This document shows, piece after piece, positions 49,344 through 61,367 of a stretch of DNA of 64,000 bases. Under the pieces are notes generated by a model. The model saw only the letters and a list, made by a program, of their open reading frames with translations, made no database searches and had not been told where the DNA came from. Both the position numbers and the translations under genes were made by a program. How positions within the stretch are numbered: the first letter of the stretch is position 1; each line of letters starts with the position of its first letter. This stretch comes from Hemibagrus wyckioides (taxonomy: Eukaryota; Chordata; Actinopteri; Siluriformes; Bagridae): positions 27,160,376 through 27,224,375 of the forward strand of contig NC_080717.1 of the NCBI RefSeq assembly GCF_019097595.1. The letters run 5' to 3'.

Positions 49344-50022
49344 GATCTATGACACACTCAATTTTATGAAACTTCAACACATTTAAAAATCCTAACAAGC
49401 TGCTAAAAATCATTATCTCATTAAAACTTTTCCAAAAGGTTCCCAAAACACTATTGCCACATGACCCGTGAACTAGATTCATTTTTTTTTTGCTCTGTTT
49501 TATATGTCGACATGACCCTCCCCACAGATTTCTCTTAGCTCTAAGCTAGGTGCAAAGTCATATTTTAAAACCAGTTTAAACCAGTCAGGGGAATGCTTTT
49601 TCTTCTAGCTCTTAATCCCTATGGACTCATTAAATTTGTATTGCCTGAAGTACAAACAGACATCTAAATGCTATTACATCTGCCAGTTTGGATATTTTAA
49701 GTTCTATACAGAAGGGAGAAAATGGCTAGGTCTCATTTGGCTCATGATCTGAGCTAGAAGACTTAAAAACATCACCAAACTAAAAAAACAAAACAAAAAA
49801 ACGACAGTATTGCTTTATAACCTAATGACACGTAGGCTAGCGATATGTAGACCCAATGCTAGAAATAATTAACAAATGTTCTTCATCAACAACTCTTTAA
49901 AATGTTAGAAACAGTACATTATATCCCAACTCTCCCCCCACATTCTATCACACAATGGATCGGTCCGTTTCTATGAAGTTAGTTAGTTAGTTCATTTGTT
50001 TGTTTGTTAAAAAGGATTATTG

Positions 50023-50122
<100 letters not shown>

Positions 50123-50725
50123 TCTTTTAATTTTTTACATGACATGAACAACAGAATGTATTTTTTAATAAAGAAATCAGATGCAGGAGATCTTTCTTTT
50201 TATTTAATTTAAAATAACTTTTTAATCCCGATGGAAATCCTTTTGCCAGAGACTGCTTCAGATTACAGAGAAAAATAAATATAAATGAAAAATAAATGAA
50301 ATATATTATATATGTACAAGATGTATTCGAAAGTGCAAAAAATGTGCTAGGGAACTAAGGGAATTGCACATAATCTGATATTGTACATGATATTATATTA
50401 ACGGAACATATAGTAATTATTGTGACATTGGGATAGTGCATATAATATCACAGTGATACTGTCAGTGTTCATTGTGTCAGCTCTGCTCCCTACTGAAAGG
50501 GGAGGAGTTCAGAATTTTGCTTCTAATCATAATGTGTTTTCTGGTTTATTCTATTTTGTTTTATACCAAGCAGTCTACTGAAGCGTATTTATAATACACT
50601 GGGCCTTCATAACACATCCCTTAATGTCACATAAATGTTTTATTAAGCAAAAATGGAGGCTTTCTGTCAATTTGTATAAATTTTATGACCTGATGAGCTG
50701 AAAATTTTACAGTGGATGCCATAAG

Positions 50726-51150
50726 ACCAGACATACGATTAAAAACCACTGACAGGTGAAGTGAATATCATTTGGGTGCAGTGGCACTTGTCAAGGGTTC
50801 AAGAGTTCTCAAAGTTTATGTGCTGGAAAAAGGAAAAAGGGGAAAACATAAGCCTGCCAGATGAGTGGATCAGAGCATCTCCAAAACTGCAGGCATTGTT
50901 GGGTCTTCCTGGTATGCAATGGTTATTACCTACCAAAAGTGGTCCAAGGAAGCACAACTGACTCATTGATGCACAATGAAATGGTTTGATTTGCATAGAC
51001 AAACAGTTCAAGGTGTTGACATGGCACAGAATACCACAGCACACCATCACAGGTCTTGTAGAGTCCACGCAATGATGAGTCAGAGCTCTTTTGGTGGCAC
51101 TGAGGAGACCTACACGTTTTTAGGCAGGTGGTTTTAATGTTTTGGCTGAA
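50726..51150 (+). mobile_element. Internally deleted Tc1-type element, copy C
   Basis: GGATCAGAGCATCTCCAAAA, CTGCAGGC and AAAAGTGGTCCAAGGAAG encode the same helix-turn-helix part of a Tc1-type transposase as copies A and B, in damaged frames. The ends (AAAACCACTGACAGGTGAAG and GGCAGGTGGTTTTAATG) suggest a sister subfamily. Confidence 0.75.
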
Positions 51151-53839
51151 AATTCACCTACAGTAAAATCTCTTTTATTACAGGTTTTGGCCGTTCTCCA
51201 ACGGTGTGTTATAAATGATTTAATTACTGCTTATTACTGTGTAATAAAGGCCAAAATGTAGGTTCTTCACAAGTATATAGTAAGAAAAATGAATGAATGC
51301 ATGAAAAAGAATGAATGTAAATCTTCAGAATTAAAACTGGAGTTTATTCTTCTGGCATTTGATGAATTACAAAAAAAATCAAAAAGCTCCTCAAAGTATC
51401 TAAAACATTTTGTAAGCATCATTAAAGGCTAAGAGTTGAACATGTTGTATAATATAAGCAGTGATTATTATCATCATTCAACAAATCATAGAAACATGCA
51501 GAATTGAGAGACGATGATTAAGTTAAATAGCGTCATCGTTTGTTGGTCTTCTTCGTCTACATTTATAGGCTGGATTGCATCATTTGGCTCCTGTGCGTGT
51601 GTTTTATTTAGTTTGCCTTATGGCTTGTGCTCAGAAAAAGCTCAGAAAAGGACAAATCCCGCGAGATCCTGAGACACGCCATACCACGGCCATGCTTTGT
51701 TACTATAGCAACGGTGTCTCTTCTGCCAGAGGTGCATCTGTGGCTAACAAGGTTAAAACATATTTTCCTATTCACATCATTTGTTCCCATAGTGCCCATG
51801 TTCATTCAGCATTAGAGCATGATTCATAAAAATAAATAAATAAATAAAATAAAACCCTCACTGACAGAATCCAACATAAAGTAGTGACTGCACTCAAAAA
51901 GAACCTGGCTTAGCGATCATGTTGGCCTGGTCAGTGGCACAGGGATAGAAAAAAAGAGCTCTCTTTTTATTGGCAGTTTCTTTGGTAACACGTTCAGGCT
52001 TCTGTTGTATTTTTATACTGCCATGGAAACAGATTTAAACTTGTGCTGAAGCCCTAGAAGCTTTTTCCTTGCACTCTTTGAATAAAAGTTAAGATTTAGG
52101 TGGTTCTCACACCTGGTGGTTTTCTGAGGTCCGAGTCTGAGAGCGATCCTTCCCGGACACCGTCAACACCTGCAGTGTTGGTCTGGTTTCAGACTCACTT
52201 GAATCTACCAAATATCTGCACATTTCTGTTGATATTACACCACCACCACAAATGTTATTACATTATGTAATAACATTGGTACTAAATCACAAAATGTTAT
52301 TACATAATACCATAGAGGGATCTCAACTCTTCCAGAAGTTCCAGAATGTTCCCCCGCCACTTATGCTACAGGTTTGTTGTTGAGACCAATGATGTCATCA
52401 TCGGGGTAAAACACACAACAAGCATGTTACTTTACTTCCTGAACGAGTGCAGACCTGAGCACGAGTTCAAGCTCACAGGAATTGCGAAACAGTGCCAGTG
52501 CAACCGAACTCACACCACCACCTCCTACAGGTACAGGTAGTTCTGTACCATTCTGTGCTTCCTGATCCACATGACAGCTTTCACGTTACTGATTTTTCCT
52601 GTGGAAAAAACGTGCTCTGTTTCAGACTAAATCCCCCTTATAGAGCTCTAATAGTAAGTATCAACCAAAATCATAAAGGTTAAAGCTAAGACCTTGAAAG
52701 AACCTGCAAATGTAAGACTGCTGGTGTAAGTAGAGCCATCATGTCTGCAGTGTTTTATGATTTATCATTCGTTTAGCTGGTTGACTTCCAGTTGCGGGGT
52801 GGAAACAGTCAATCCAATTTGGCAACCGTTCACAGAGAAGCCTGGAGCAGGCTGGATGGGTTCTTTGCACAGATATTCCTCCAAACCGTGAATCTCCATA
52901 TGCATCACGTCTAAATGTCACATGTAGTCCAAGCTAAACTCATTTCTGACGTTATTAGCCCACTCAAATGTCATCTCTGATGCAGCATCTTAGCTTGACA
53001 TTTGCCAAAATATACCTCTATGTTTTTAACTCTTAACTGCAACTAGTGATGAATAAATAGATAATAAATAAACTTAATCTCAATCACTGAGTTAAACCAA
53101 ACTTCACAGAGACAATTAATGTAAGCGTGTCTTGACAAATCATACACAAACAGCCAATGAAATGAGCTAATTATATGAGTGTCAGGGGAAGGAAAGAATA
53201 ATGGAGTGATGAGAATGTGAGACCACATGCTAGGCGAAACTGAATATCTAGTCTCTTGTGTTTGTCTGGGGCAACCCATCATATAAACAATTAGAAATGG
53301 CTCCCTAAGGACCCAGAAAGAACTAACCAGAAAGCTAAACATTAGATAGCAAACATACATGATTGCTAACCACTACTGAATAATTTTAAACAATAAAGTC
53401 ATAATGGTTATCACATCTAGGTAAATTATTATCAATAACAAACCAACACTTTAGCATGATATCCAAGTTAGCTGATGTTAATCCTTAAGCTAATATTTTG
53501 GTTAATATGAACTGATTAGCTAGCTAACTTATTCTCTAGCTAACTAACTGCTGCTGTCAGCCCTACTCTCTCTTTCCTCAATCAACTATAGCAACACTTC
53601 TCTGATCTCATGTATGTGGAAGATGGCAGACAAAGCTTTTTTTCCCCAAAATCATTTCACTCCTTTTTGAGGTAAAAGCTGGCTAGCTTCATATGTTTTG
53701 GAGGAAGGGTGTGTTAGCCTTCACCCTCCCCATTGATAGCTGTCTTTTGATCAGGGAAGGCTGACTGTTGGTAAGGAAATGGCAGGTGAATAAACTGGTG
53801 GAGAAAATAAAGGCACGCAAAGAGCAATGTACTGGGTTG

Positions 53840-54036
53840 TTCTGGGCTCTGAGCTCTGGGTTGCTGATCGAAAGATTGGGGTTTAAGCCCCAGCACTGCC
53901 ATGCTGCCACTGTTGAGCCCCTGAACAAGCCCTTTAACCCTAACCCTAGCCCTGACCCTAACTTCCAAAGGAATATGAGAAGAATGAATGTCACTGAGCT
54001 GTAAAGTATATGTGACAATGACAAAGGCTACTTCTT
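53840..54036 (+). mobile_element. tRNA-type SINE (family C)
   Basis: TTGCTGATCG...GGGTTTAAGCCCCAGC is B-box-like. The body reads GCCACTGTTGAGCCCCTGAA and the tail ends GTATATGTGACAATGACAAA. A CCCTAACCCTAG-like stretch lies inside at 53936-53961. Family C strongly resembles a repeat abundant in catfish (recall). Confidence 0.75.
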
Positions 54037-55689
54037 GATGATGTATTCATTGATAAAGCCAATGACAACCAGAAGAGCTCCCTGTCCTCCTGAGCCCAAG
54101 TCATGCTCCTGGGGTCCGCCTCGCTGACATGCTGCCCCGCTGCTTCACCTGCACTCCTTCTGGATCAACCACAACCTCCAGCACCCCTGCCCTTTCACCC
54201 TGGTCAGGTTTTCACCACGTCATTTGCTTTCAACCACCATATTTTTCTCAATAAGAAGCACTATTTTCCCCAGATCTCTGACTGTCCTTGTCTCTGTGTA
54301 CCCCTCGCTGAAGTGAGTGTCACACAACGTACTGTGGGCCTATATGAATTTGTCATTGTTAAAAGAAATAGATTTGAACACCATTTCTGTTATTGTTATA
54401 ATGGAGTAGGGCTTTAAAAACAAGAAGGACGCATCCTTTAGGTGTGTCTGTTAAGCATAAATAGTCTTTGTGTAGCTAATGAATAAACAGTAACATCCTT
54501 AGTATTGCAAGTCTTATCAAAGATAAATGGAGTCTGCACAGCAGCATCCTTTGCAATTCTTCTAAAGTTGAAGTTAGAGTCAGGTCAGGTGTTATTTCTG
54601 TGGGACACCTGCAGCTGAAGTCTGGGAGAATCTGTGCATTAGCAAAAGGTTTGGAGAAAATCAAGTTCACCCCAGGACAAAGCTAAAACATATCATTCTA
54701 AATGCATAAATTAGCTATAGGTTTAGAATAATTAACATGGAATAGGGATGATGACTCTGACATACCCATGATGTCTTCTCGACATGAAACGAGAATATTG
54801 CACACTGCAAAAAACATTTTTCTATATGGTTTATATTAAAGTTGAAGAATATAATGGCGGTCCAAACTTTCCACAAAAGAAAAATTTCGACTTGAGTTGT
54901 TTGGCTGATGTCATCATGTGTCATGAAGAAACATGGATATAGACACTGAGCTTTGAAAATGAAGTTTGTAGGGCTGATGAGATGTTCCATGTGAGCACTT
55001 TGTAATTTTAGCACTGACTACAATAATCCTTATCTCTGCGATCTGAAGTATTTGGCTTTTGGCTCTCCTGATCAATGTGGTCAGATAAATTAGCTTCAGG
55101 AGAGCCTCAATTTGAATTGTATTATTATTTTCACCTCAGTACCCAGAGTAACTTAATGGATGACACTTTGTAAAAAAGAGAAAAAGTCCTCTCAGGTTAC
55201 TATTCAAGAACTCTCAAGTCACCATTTAACTGTTAAAGAGTGTAAAGAGAGGCTGATGACAGGGTGTGTGACATAACCAAGGCTGAACAATACAGCCTCA
55301 ATTAGAAAGGAAAGTATCCTACCCTGGAGAACCACAAGCTCCTGATGCAGTGGATCCAATTACTATGGACTGGCCAGAAGGCAGGACTGTGAGACAGGAC
55401 ACTGCTGAGCAATTTCTCAAGAAGTTCAGATATTTAACCGTCAACACAATCCTGAGGATTCAGTACTTCTAAATTATATTGATATGGCCTAAAATATAAA
55501 AAATAAAGCTCAATCCAAATTGCCAAATCATACTGGAAATGTAGGATATCCTGAATGAAAAGCACCAAAGCACTTAATTACACAGTCGAAGCTCAGCTTC
55601 AATAAAAATCAATGCAGTGTCTCATACTAGAAGTTGTTCCCGGAAGCCAAAAAAATGGAGTTTGCTTCTGTTTTATTGTGTCCATGTTG

Positions 55690-55945
55690 ATTATTGAGTG
55701 TCTTTGTCATGTCTCACACCACAGTGGTGCTTAATATGAAGCTCATATGAAAATAGACACTCAGGACTTTAAGAATTTGTAGTGTTTCAGAAGGATTTCT
55801 GTTTTTCTCTAGCGTACTAGGGGACATATTTTCATAGAAAAGTTCCAAATAAACAAATGTTTGTATCTTCAAAGTAAATGTTGATATCAAGCCCCAAGTG
55901 CTTTTTCATCTAAAAGGCAGCTTAAAATCTGATCTTTTTGGGGTC
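55690..55945 (+). repeat. Interspersed repeat family R2, copy 3
   Basis: Matches the left half of 1690-2115 almost word for word over GAGTGTCTTTGTCATG and AGAATTTGTAGTGTTTCAGA, and is joined at the right to a SINE. Confidence 0.75.
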
Positions 55946-56056
55946 AGAGCACAGGGTCAGCCATGATGGGCCCAATGATGGCAGCTTGGCAGTGCTGGGG
56001 TTTGTACCCCGATCTTCCAGGAAACAACTCATTAACCACTTGAGCAACCATCACAT
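55935..56056 (-). mobile_element. tRNA-type SINE (family C), partial
   Basis: GGGTCAGAGCACAGGGTCAG to GGGGTTTGTACCCCGATCTT, reverse complement of the family C body and B-box region. Confidence 0.7.
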
Positions 56057-56544
56057 TTTTGTGAAAAGTTCTCTTCGCGGTGACCTCCATCATTTTATTT
56101 TTAGACCCACCTGGACGTGATGATCACTTCTAATAGGATTTTTTTCATTTGCTTTTGGATTATTACCTACATTCAGCTCTTCGACCTGAACAAACTCAAT
56201 TCCTTAACTGTCCTAGTTAGTAGTTTCATTTCAGAGCATTAAGCATTAAAGTGCACTTCATAGGCAATTTTGTAGAAATGCTAAAGATCAAGTTGCTCAT
56301 GGAAAGTTTGTCCCAGTTTTGTAAACTAAAGTGAAGTGAAAGTGCATAATGGGGTCACTTTAGATGCGCTGAAGACACCCGAGACGTGCCGGATTTGACA
56401 AAATCGAGCATTTTAAAGACTTTTACGGATCTGTAGAAACCCTGTTAATATGGAACCAGTGAGTGACTTCTCCTAACTGCTTCTCAGAGAGACAGGTTCT
56501 TCTGTTTGGAGAATTTATATTAGAATCAAGACTAATTTTATACA

Positions 56545-57030
56545 GAAACACACACACACACACAGAGTCAGGTTCTTCTTCTGTTTAGAGAATTTATATT
56601 AGAATCAAGACTAATTTTATACAGAAATACACACACACACACACACAAACAGCCAGGTTCTCCTCCTGTTAAGAGACTTTATTTTAAGAATCAAGACCGA
56701 CTTTATTCAGAAAAATGCAGACACACACACACACACACAGCCAGGTTATTCTCTTGTTAAGAGACTTTATTTTTAGAATCAAGATTGACTTTATTGAGAA
56801 AAATGCAAACACACACACACACACACATAGCCAGATTCCTCTTCTGTTAAGAGAATTTATTTTTGAATCAAGACTAATTTTACACACACACACACACACA
56901 CATGCATGGTATTCAGCTCTGCCTCTCACAAAACACACATGCACACACACGCACACACACACATACACACACACACACACACACAGGTTCAGGGGATTTA
57001 TATTAAAATCAAGACTAAATTTATTCAGAA

Positions 57031-57069
<39 letters not shown>

Positions 57070-57070
57070 A
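56545..57070 (+). repeat. VNTR of 70-100 bp units joined by (CA)n runs
   Basis: Six or seven units, each a CA run followed by CAGGTTCTTCT...AGAGAATTTAT...AGAATCAAGACT...TTCAGAAA. The CA runs differ in length between units. Related units recur at 58540-58770. Open frames on both strands are artefacts of the repeat. Confidence 0.9.
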
Positions 57071-57647
57071 TACAGAAGGTGTTAACAGTCACTTTCGGGT
57101 AGAAAAGCTGGTGCTGCCGGACTCTAGCCTGTGGTCTGGCCTTGGAGTGCGAACAAGGAAAAGTAATTTACAACTGATGCAAACCCTCTAATAGATTTTT
57201 CTGTCCTTGTTCTCGATAAAAGACTGAAGATGCTCTGCAGATTGCCTGGACTGTGGGATGACCCTGTTTTTTTTCCAAGCCACCAATTTCTAAGAATTTC
57301 TAAGATGGTGTGGAATCCAGAGATGGAGGTGTGACTCAATTGGGCTGGACACGCGCTGTAAAAATTATGCCTGGACTTCACAGATTCTATGAAACTTCAA
57401 ACAGAGATATTCATTCATTAGTCCCTGTGATCTAGCTTCGGCATTGTTAAATAGAGAGTAATCAAAATGAGCATTAGACTTCTGTTAAACACACACACAC
57501 ACACAATGTCTTCAGATAACGTCACGTTTTACTACTGTTTTACTACTTTTAACAGCCTGAAGCATGATGTAGTTTGAGTACAACTGTACCGCAGGTCAAA
57601 CTCAATTTTATAAACAAAAGTCTTACAACTATGCATATAGTTAACAT

Positions 57648-58173
57648 ACACCGATCAGCCATAACATCCTGAGCAGTGAGAGGTGAAGTGAATAAGACTG
57701 ATGATCTCCTCATCATGGCACCTGTTAGTGGGTGAGATATATTAGGCAGCAAGTCAACATTTGCGATGTATTAAAATGGACAAGCGTAAGGATTTGAGTG
57801 TGTTTGACAAGGGCCAAATTGTGATGGCTAGACCACTGGATCAGAGCATCTCCAAAACTGCAGCTCTTGTGGGGTGTTCCTGGTCTGCAGTGGTCAGTAT
57901 CTATCAAAAGTGGTCCAAGGAAGGAACAGTGGTGAACCAGTGACAGGGTCATGGGCGGTCAAGGCTCATTGATACACGTGGGGAGCGAAGGTTGGCCCGT
58001 GTGATCAGATCCAACAGACGAGCTACTGTTGCTCCAATTGCTGAAGAAGTTAATGCTGGTTCTGATAGAATGGGGTCAGAATACACAGTGCATCACAGTT
58101 GGGGCTGCATAGCCGCAGACCAGTCAGGGTGCCATAATGTCATGTGGTCATAATGTTATGCCTGGTCAGTGTA
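57648..58173 (+). mobile_element. Internally deleted Tc1-type element, copy B
   Basis: The ends are imperfect inverted repeats (CACCGATCAGCCATAACAT and ATGTTATGCCTGGTCAGTG). The frame from 57776 encodes a Tc1-type N-terminus ([20 protein letters not shown], then [20 protein letters not shown]), a stop where TGA replaces an expected CGA, and then the second DNA-binding part (RRLARVIRSNRRATVAPIAE). The DDE catalytic domain is deleted, so the element is not autonomous. Confidence 0.85.
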
Positions 58174-58539
58174 GAGATAAGTGAGCACTGCATGGATTTC
58201 CATTTTTGATCATATAAGGAAAAAGATGATTCCATTTCCCTCCCCCACACATCCCTAGTCAGTTCTTCAAGGATTTTTGCGATGTAACTTAATTTTATTT
58301 TCAAAATCAAAGGATTCTTCTTTTAAACTCCTCCCAGTGTGCAGACACATATATAATTACTTTTTTATTAGAGCTGTACTCAGGTTCCACACAACACACA
58401 TGAACAGAAGAAGGATTTGGCTGAATGCGCTTTGTGATGATGTCACACGACATGTCTCGCCCAAATATGCGGGAAACTCACATGCAGACTGTGAAGCAGT
58501 TTCTTCCCTCAAGCCATCAGGCTCCTCAACAAAGAGTAC

Positions 58540-58630
58540 TGAACTCACACACACACACACACCTGTCTCTTCAGCCCACCTTCAGCCCTGTCTCTCACAA
58601 AACATGCACACACACAAACACACACACACA

Positions 58631-58680
<50 letters not shown>

Positions 58681-58770
58681 GAGAGAGAGAGAGAAACTGG
58701 TTCTCCTCCTGTTTAGAGAATATTTATTAGAATAAAGACTGAAATACACACACACAGACACACACACACA
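58540..58770 (+). repeat. CA/GA compound repeat with VNTR unit
   Basis: CA runs, then (GA)n at 58634-58694, then CTGGTTCTCCTCCTGTTTAG and GAATAAAGACTGAAAT, the same unit as at 56545-57070. The two arrays share origin. Confidence 0.88.
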
Positions 58771-59326
58771 CATTCAATATACATCTATGTTTACAGCCCC
58801 ACTCATATAAACACTGTTTATGCACATTCGCTTTAATGCTGCTTTGCATTATAAGTGTATTTGTGTTTACAAAACCCTCAAAAATTGTTTGTGGACAAAA
58901 GTGGCATGACCCAGTATCGCTGGCTTGGTTTGGTTAACCAATGACAAAAGAAAAGAAAAAAAAGAATACACGTCCTTCCCTCGCTCCCTGGTTAACCAAA
59001 AACAAGAGAAAACAGAATAAATGGGAATGGCGCCGACTTCTTACAGACCACCGAACAGGGTGCTGTTTACAGAAGAGTGTATTGGTGTGTATAATATTTC
59101 CCGAGAAATCCATATATACACACAGAGCAGTCAAACACGAAGGGCTAGGCTAACACACATGAGATCTATAACAGGCAGAGGATCATACACAGAAGAAAAC
59201 TACACGCAAGCCACAGTTCACAACAGTTCAAACAGGCAGTGTCCCCGGAACGGTAGGCTGATGAGGTTTAAATACCCGCCCTGGACCCATCCAACCAATA
59301 GCATGCTGTGTGGGGGAGGTGGGGGC

Positions 59327-59512
59327 GGAGAAGAAGAAGCCTTTATTCTCGCTACACATACATTACACCACAGCTAGAAGTCTTTTCTTTGCCTATCCCT
59401 GCTAAAGAAGTTGGGTCAGAGTGCAGGGGCATCTTTGATACAGCAACCCTGGATTAAGGGCCTTACTCTGCAGTGGTGGCTTGGCGGTGCTGGGGCTGGA
59501 ACCCCAATCACA
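59327..59512 (-). mobile_element. tRNA-type SINE (family C), near full length
   Basis: Begins with AAGAAGAAGCCTTTATTCTC (complement of the tail) and runs to GGTGCTGGGGCTGGAACCCC. It abuts an L2-like fragment. Confidence 0.75.
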
Positions 59513-60075
59513 TTTACATTTCAGGCATTTGGCAGACGCTCTTATCCAGAGCGACATACAAGAGTGCTTTGGAGTCTCTATCAATGAATACATTAACACT
59601 GGTTCAATAGGCCACAAACTTAGGATACCATCAGCCTAAAAACTGCTTTTTTTTCAACTCAAAACAATACATAAAACAAACTGTGAAAAGTAAGAGCTAA
59701 GTGCTTCAGGAAGAGGTAGGTCATCGTTTGAAGACGGTCAGTGACTTGGCTGTTCGGACATCTAGAGAAAGTCCAACCACCACCTCGGTGCCTGAACACA
59801 AAAGAGTCAAGATGTATACCTACCCCTTATGCTGAGAGATTATGAGACCAGTCCAGCAGTGCTAGTGGATCTCGAAGTGAGGTGCAGTGCAAGGAGTAAT
59901 AAGATCTTTGAGGTAAGATGGTGCTGGTCCATTCTTGGCTTTGTAGGCAAGCATCAGTGTTTTGTAACTGATGAGTGGAAGCCAGTGGAGGAGCGCAGCA
60001 GTGGGGTGGTGTGGGAGAACTTAGGCAGGTTGAGAACAAGTCACACAGCTGCATTTTGGATCATTTGCAGTGGAT
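59513..60075 (-). mobile_element. L2-like LINE 3' region or derivative
   Basis: Starts with the complement of the L2 tail (CATTTCAGGCATTTGGCAGA, CTCTTATCCAGAGCGAC) and continues for about 550 bp with GGCTTTGTAGGCAAGCATCA and AAGCCAGTGGAGGAGCGCAG. I recall the same order in dispersed fish elements. No intact protein frame. Confidence 0.65.
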
Positions 60076-60107
60076 GTAACCAAGCAACCAAGAGCTACCA
60101 CTATTCC

Positions 60108-60300
60108 CTAAGAAGAAGCTTTTATTATCATCACACATTCATTTTCTTCACATATCCCAGCTGAGAAATTCAGAGCACAGGGGCAGCTATAATGCAGCAC
60201 CTCTGGAGCAGAGAGGGTTAAGGTCCTTGCTTAATTACCCAACAGTGGCAGCTTGGCAATGTTGGGGTTTAAACCCTGACCTTCTGATCGCTGACTGCTG
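60108..60300 (-). mobile_element. tRNA-type SINE (family C)
   Basis: AAGAAGAAGCTTTTATTATC to GGGGTTTAAACCCTGACCTT, reverse complement of family C including its B-box region. Confidence 0.75.
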
Positions 60301-60338
60301 GAATGTGACGTACCAAGGGGTAGTCCAGGGACATAGAC

Positions 60339-60339
<1 letters not shown>

Positions 60340-60382
<43 letters not shown>

Positions 60383-60406
60383 GTCTGTCTGTCTGTCTGT
60401 CTATCT
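60340..60406 (+). repeat. (CTAT)n(CTGT)n microsatellite
   Basis: About 10 CTAT units, then CTGT units; the complement of the GATA arrays elsewhere. Confidence 0.98.
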
Positions 60407-61278
60407 ACATAACAAGGTTGCACTTTATGTGGTTTAGACGACTTACTCTTTAGTTCTTAGCTCTGTATCAGTATGTACTCCATCAGCTATATATGGTTGT
60501 TTGGAAAAACTTCTGTGGCGTTGTTTCAATTATTTCCTAACATTAAAGCACATACTTTTTGATTATTGTTCTCACAAGCCCCATTTGCTTTTGCTTTTTT
60601 TGAGAGATCTAATAAATTTCAATCACAATTGCGTGCGTGAATATTGAGAAAGCTTGCTTGTGTCAGCTCACACCAGTAGATGTTTTCTTTGTTGCTCTCT
60701 TCCCTCATGCTTGCTTACGGTCCTTGAAAAGCAAAGCAGCATTACGGCTTGTTGCTGTTGTTAATCTTTAAATCCTTAATGGCTGTTTATTAATATTGAC
60801 TGCTTAAACACACTCCATTTTCCAGCAACCACTTAAGCAGGTAAAAGTTCATGAAAAGACTTTGATGGCTTCAAAAAATCATCAGCCATCAAACCATTTA
60901 AACCATCTGCAGCTAAGTGAAGGCAAAGAAATGCTGGTTTTGTTTGCAAAGGCTTGATGGAATAGTAGTTTTCATCCAGTACCAAATGTTTGTGTGAAAT
61001 GTTTTGGCTCAGGGTTAAACCTGTACTCAGTGTACTTCAACTCCACAGCTCAAGCTGTCCATGAAGACTCAGAGTCTCTTCCCTGCAATGTGCCTTCTGG
61101 ATTAGAATAGAGGATTTGGGACGTGGAGAGATGAGATTTCTTTCTGCCCCGTTGCAGAAAGTAAACCATAAAAAAAAGAGAAAGAGCAGCAGACGATATA
61201 TCCCAAAAGACCGATTGTGAGTTACGGTGCAATTAAGTTTAACTTTACCCAGTACACTTGAAGTGAAGAGAAATTATT

Positions 61279-61282
<4 letters not shown>

Positions 61283-61314
<32 letters not shown>
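61283..61314 (+). repeat. (GA)n microsatellite
   Basis: About 15 units, 55 bp from the LINE end. Confidence 0.97.
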
Positions 61315-61317
<3 letters not shown>

Positions 61318-61367
61318 CAGGACATAAATAACTGGGTCTACAGCAGTAATGAAAGTTCATCCTCTGC

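Noticed and set aside
53936..53961. Telomere-like CCCTAA words
   Set aside because: Only three or four imperfect units inside a SINE whose usual sequence already has CCCTTAACCCT; not an interstitial telomere.
56684..57191. 126- and 158-codon frames
   Set aside because: Produced by CA/GT repeats in the VNTR.
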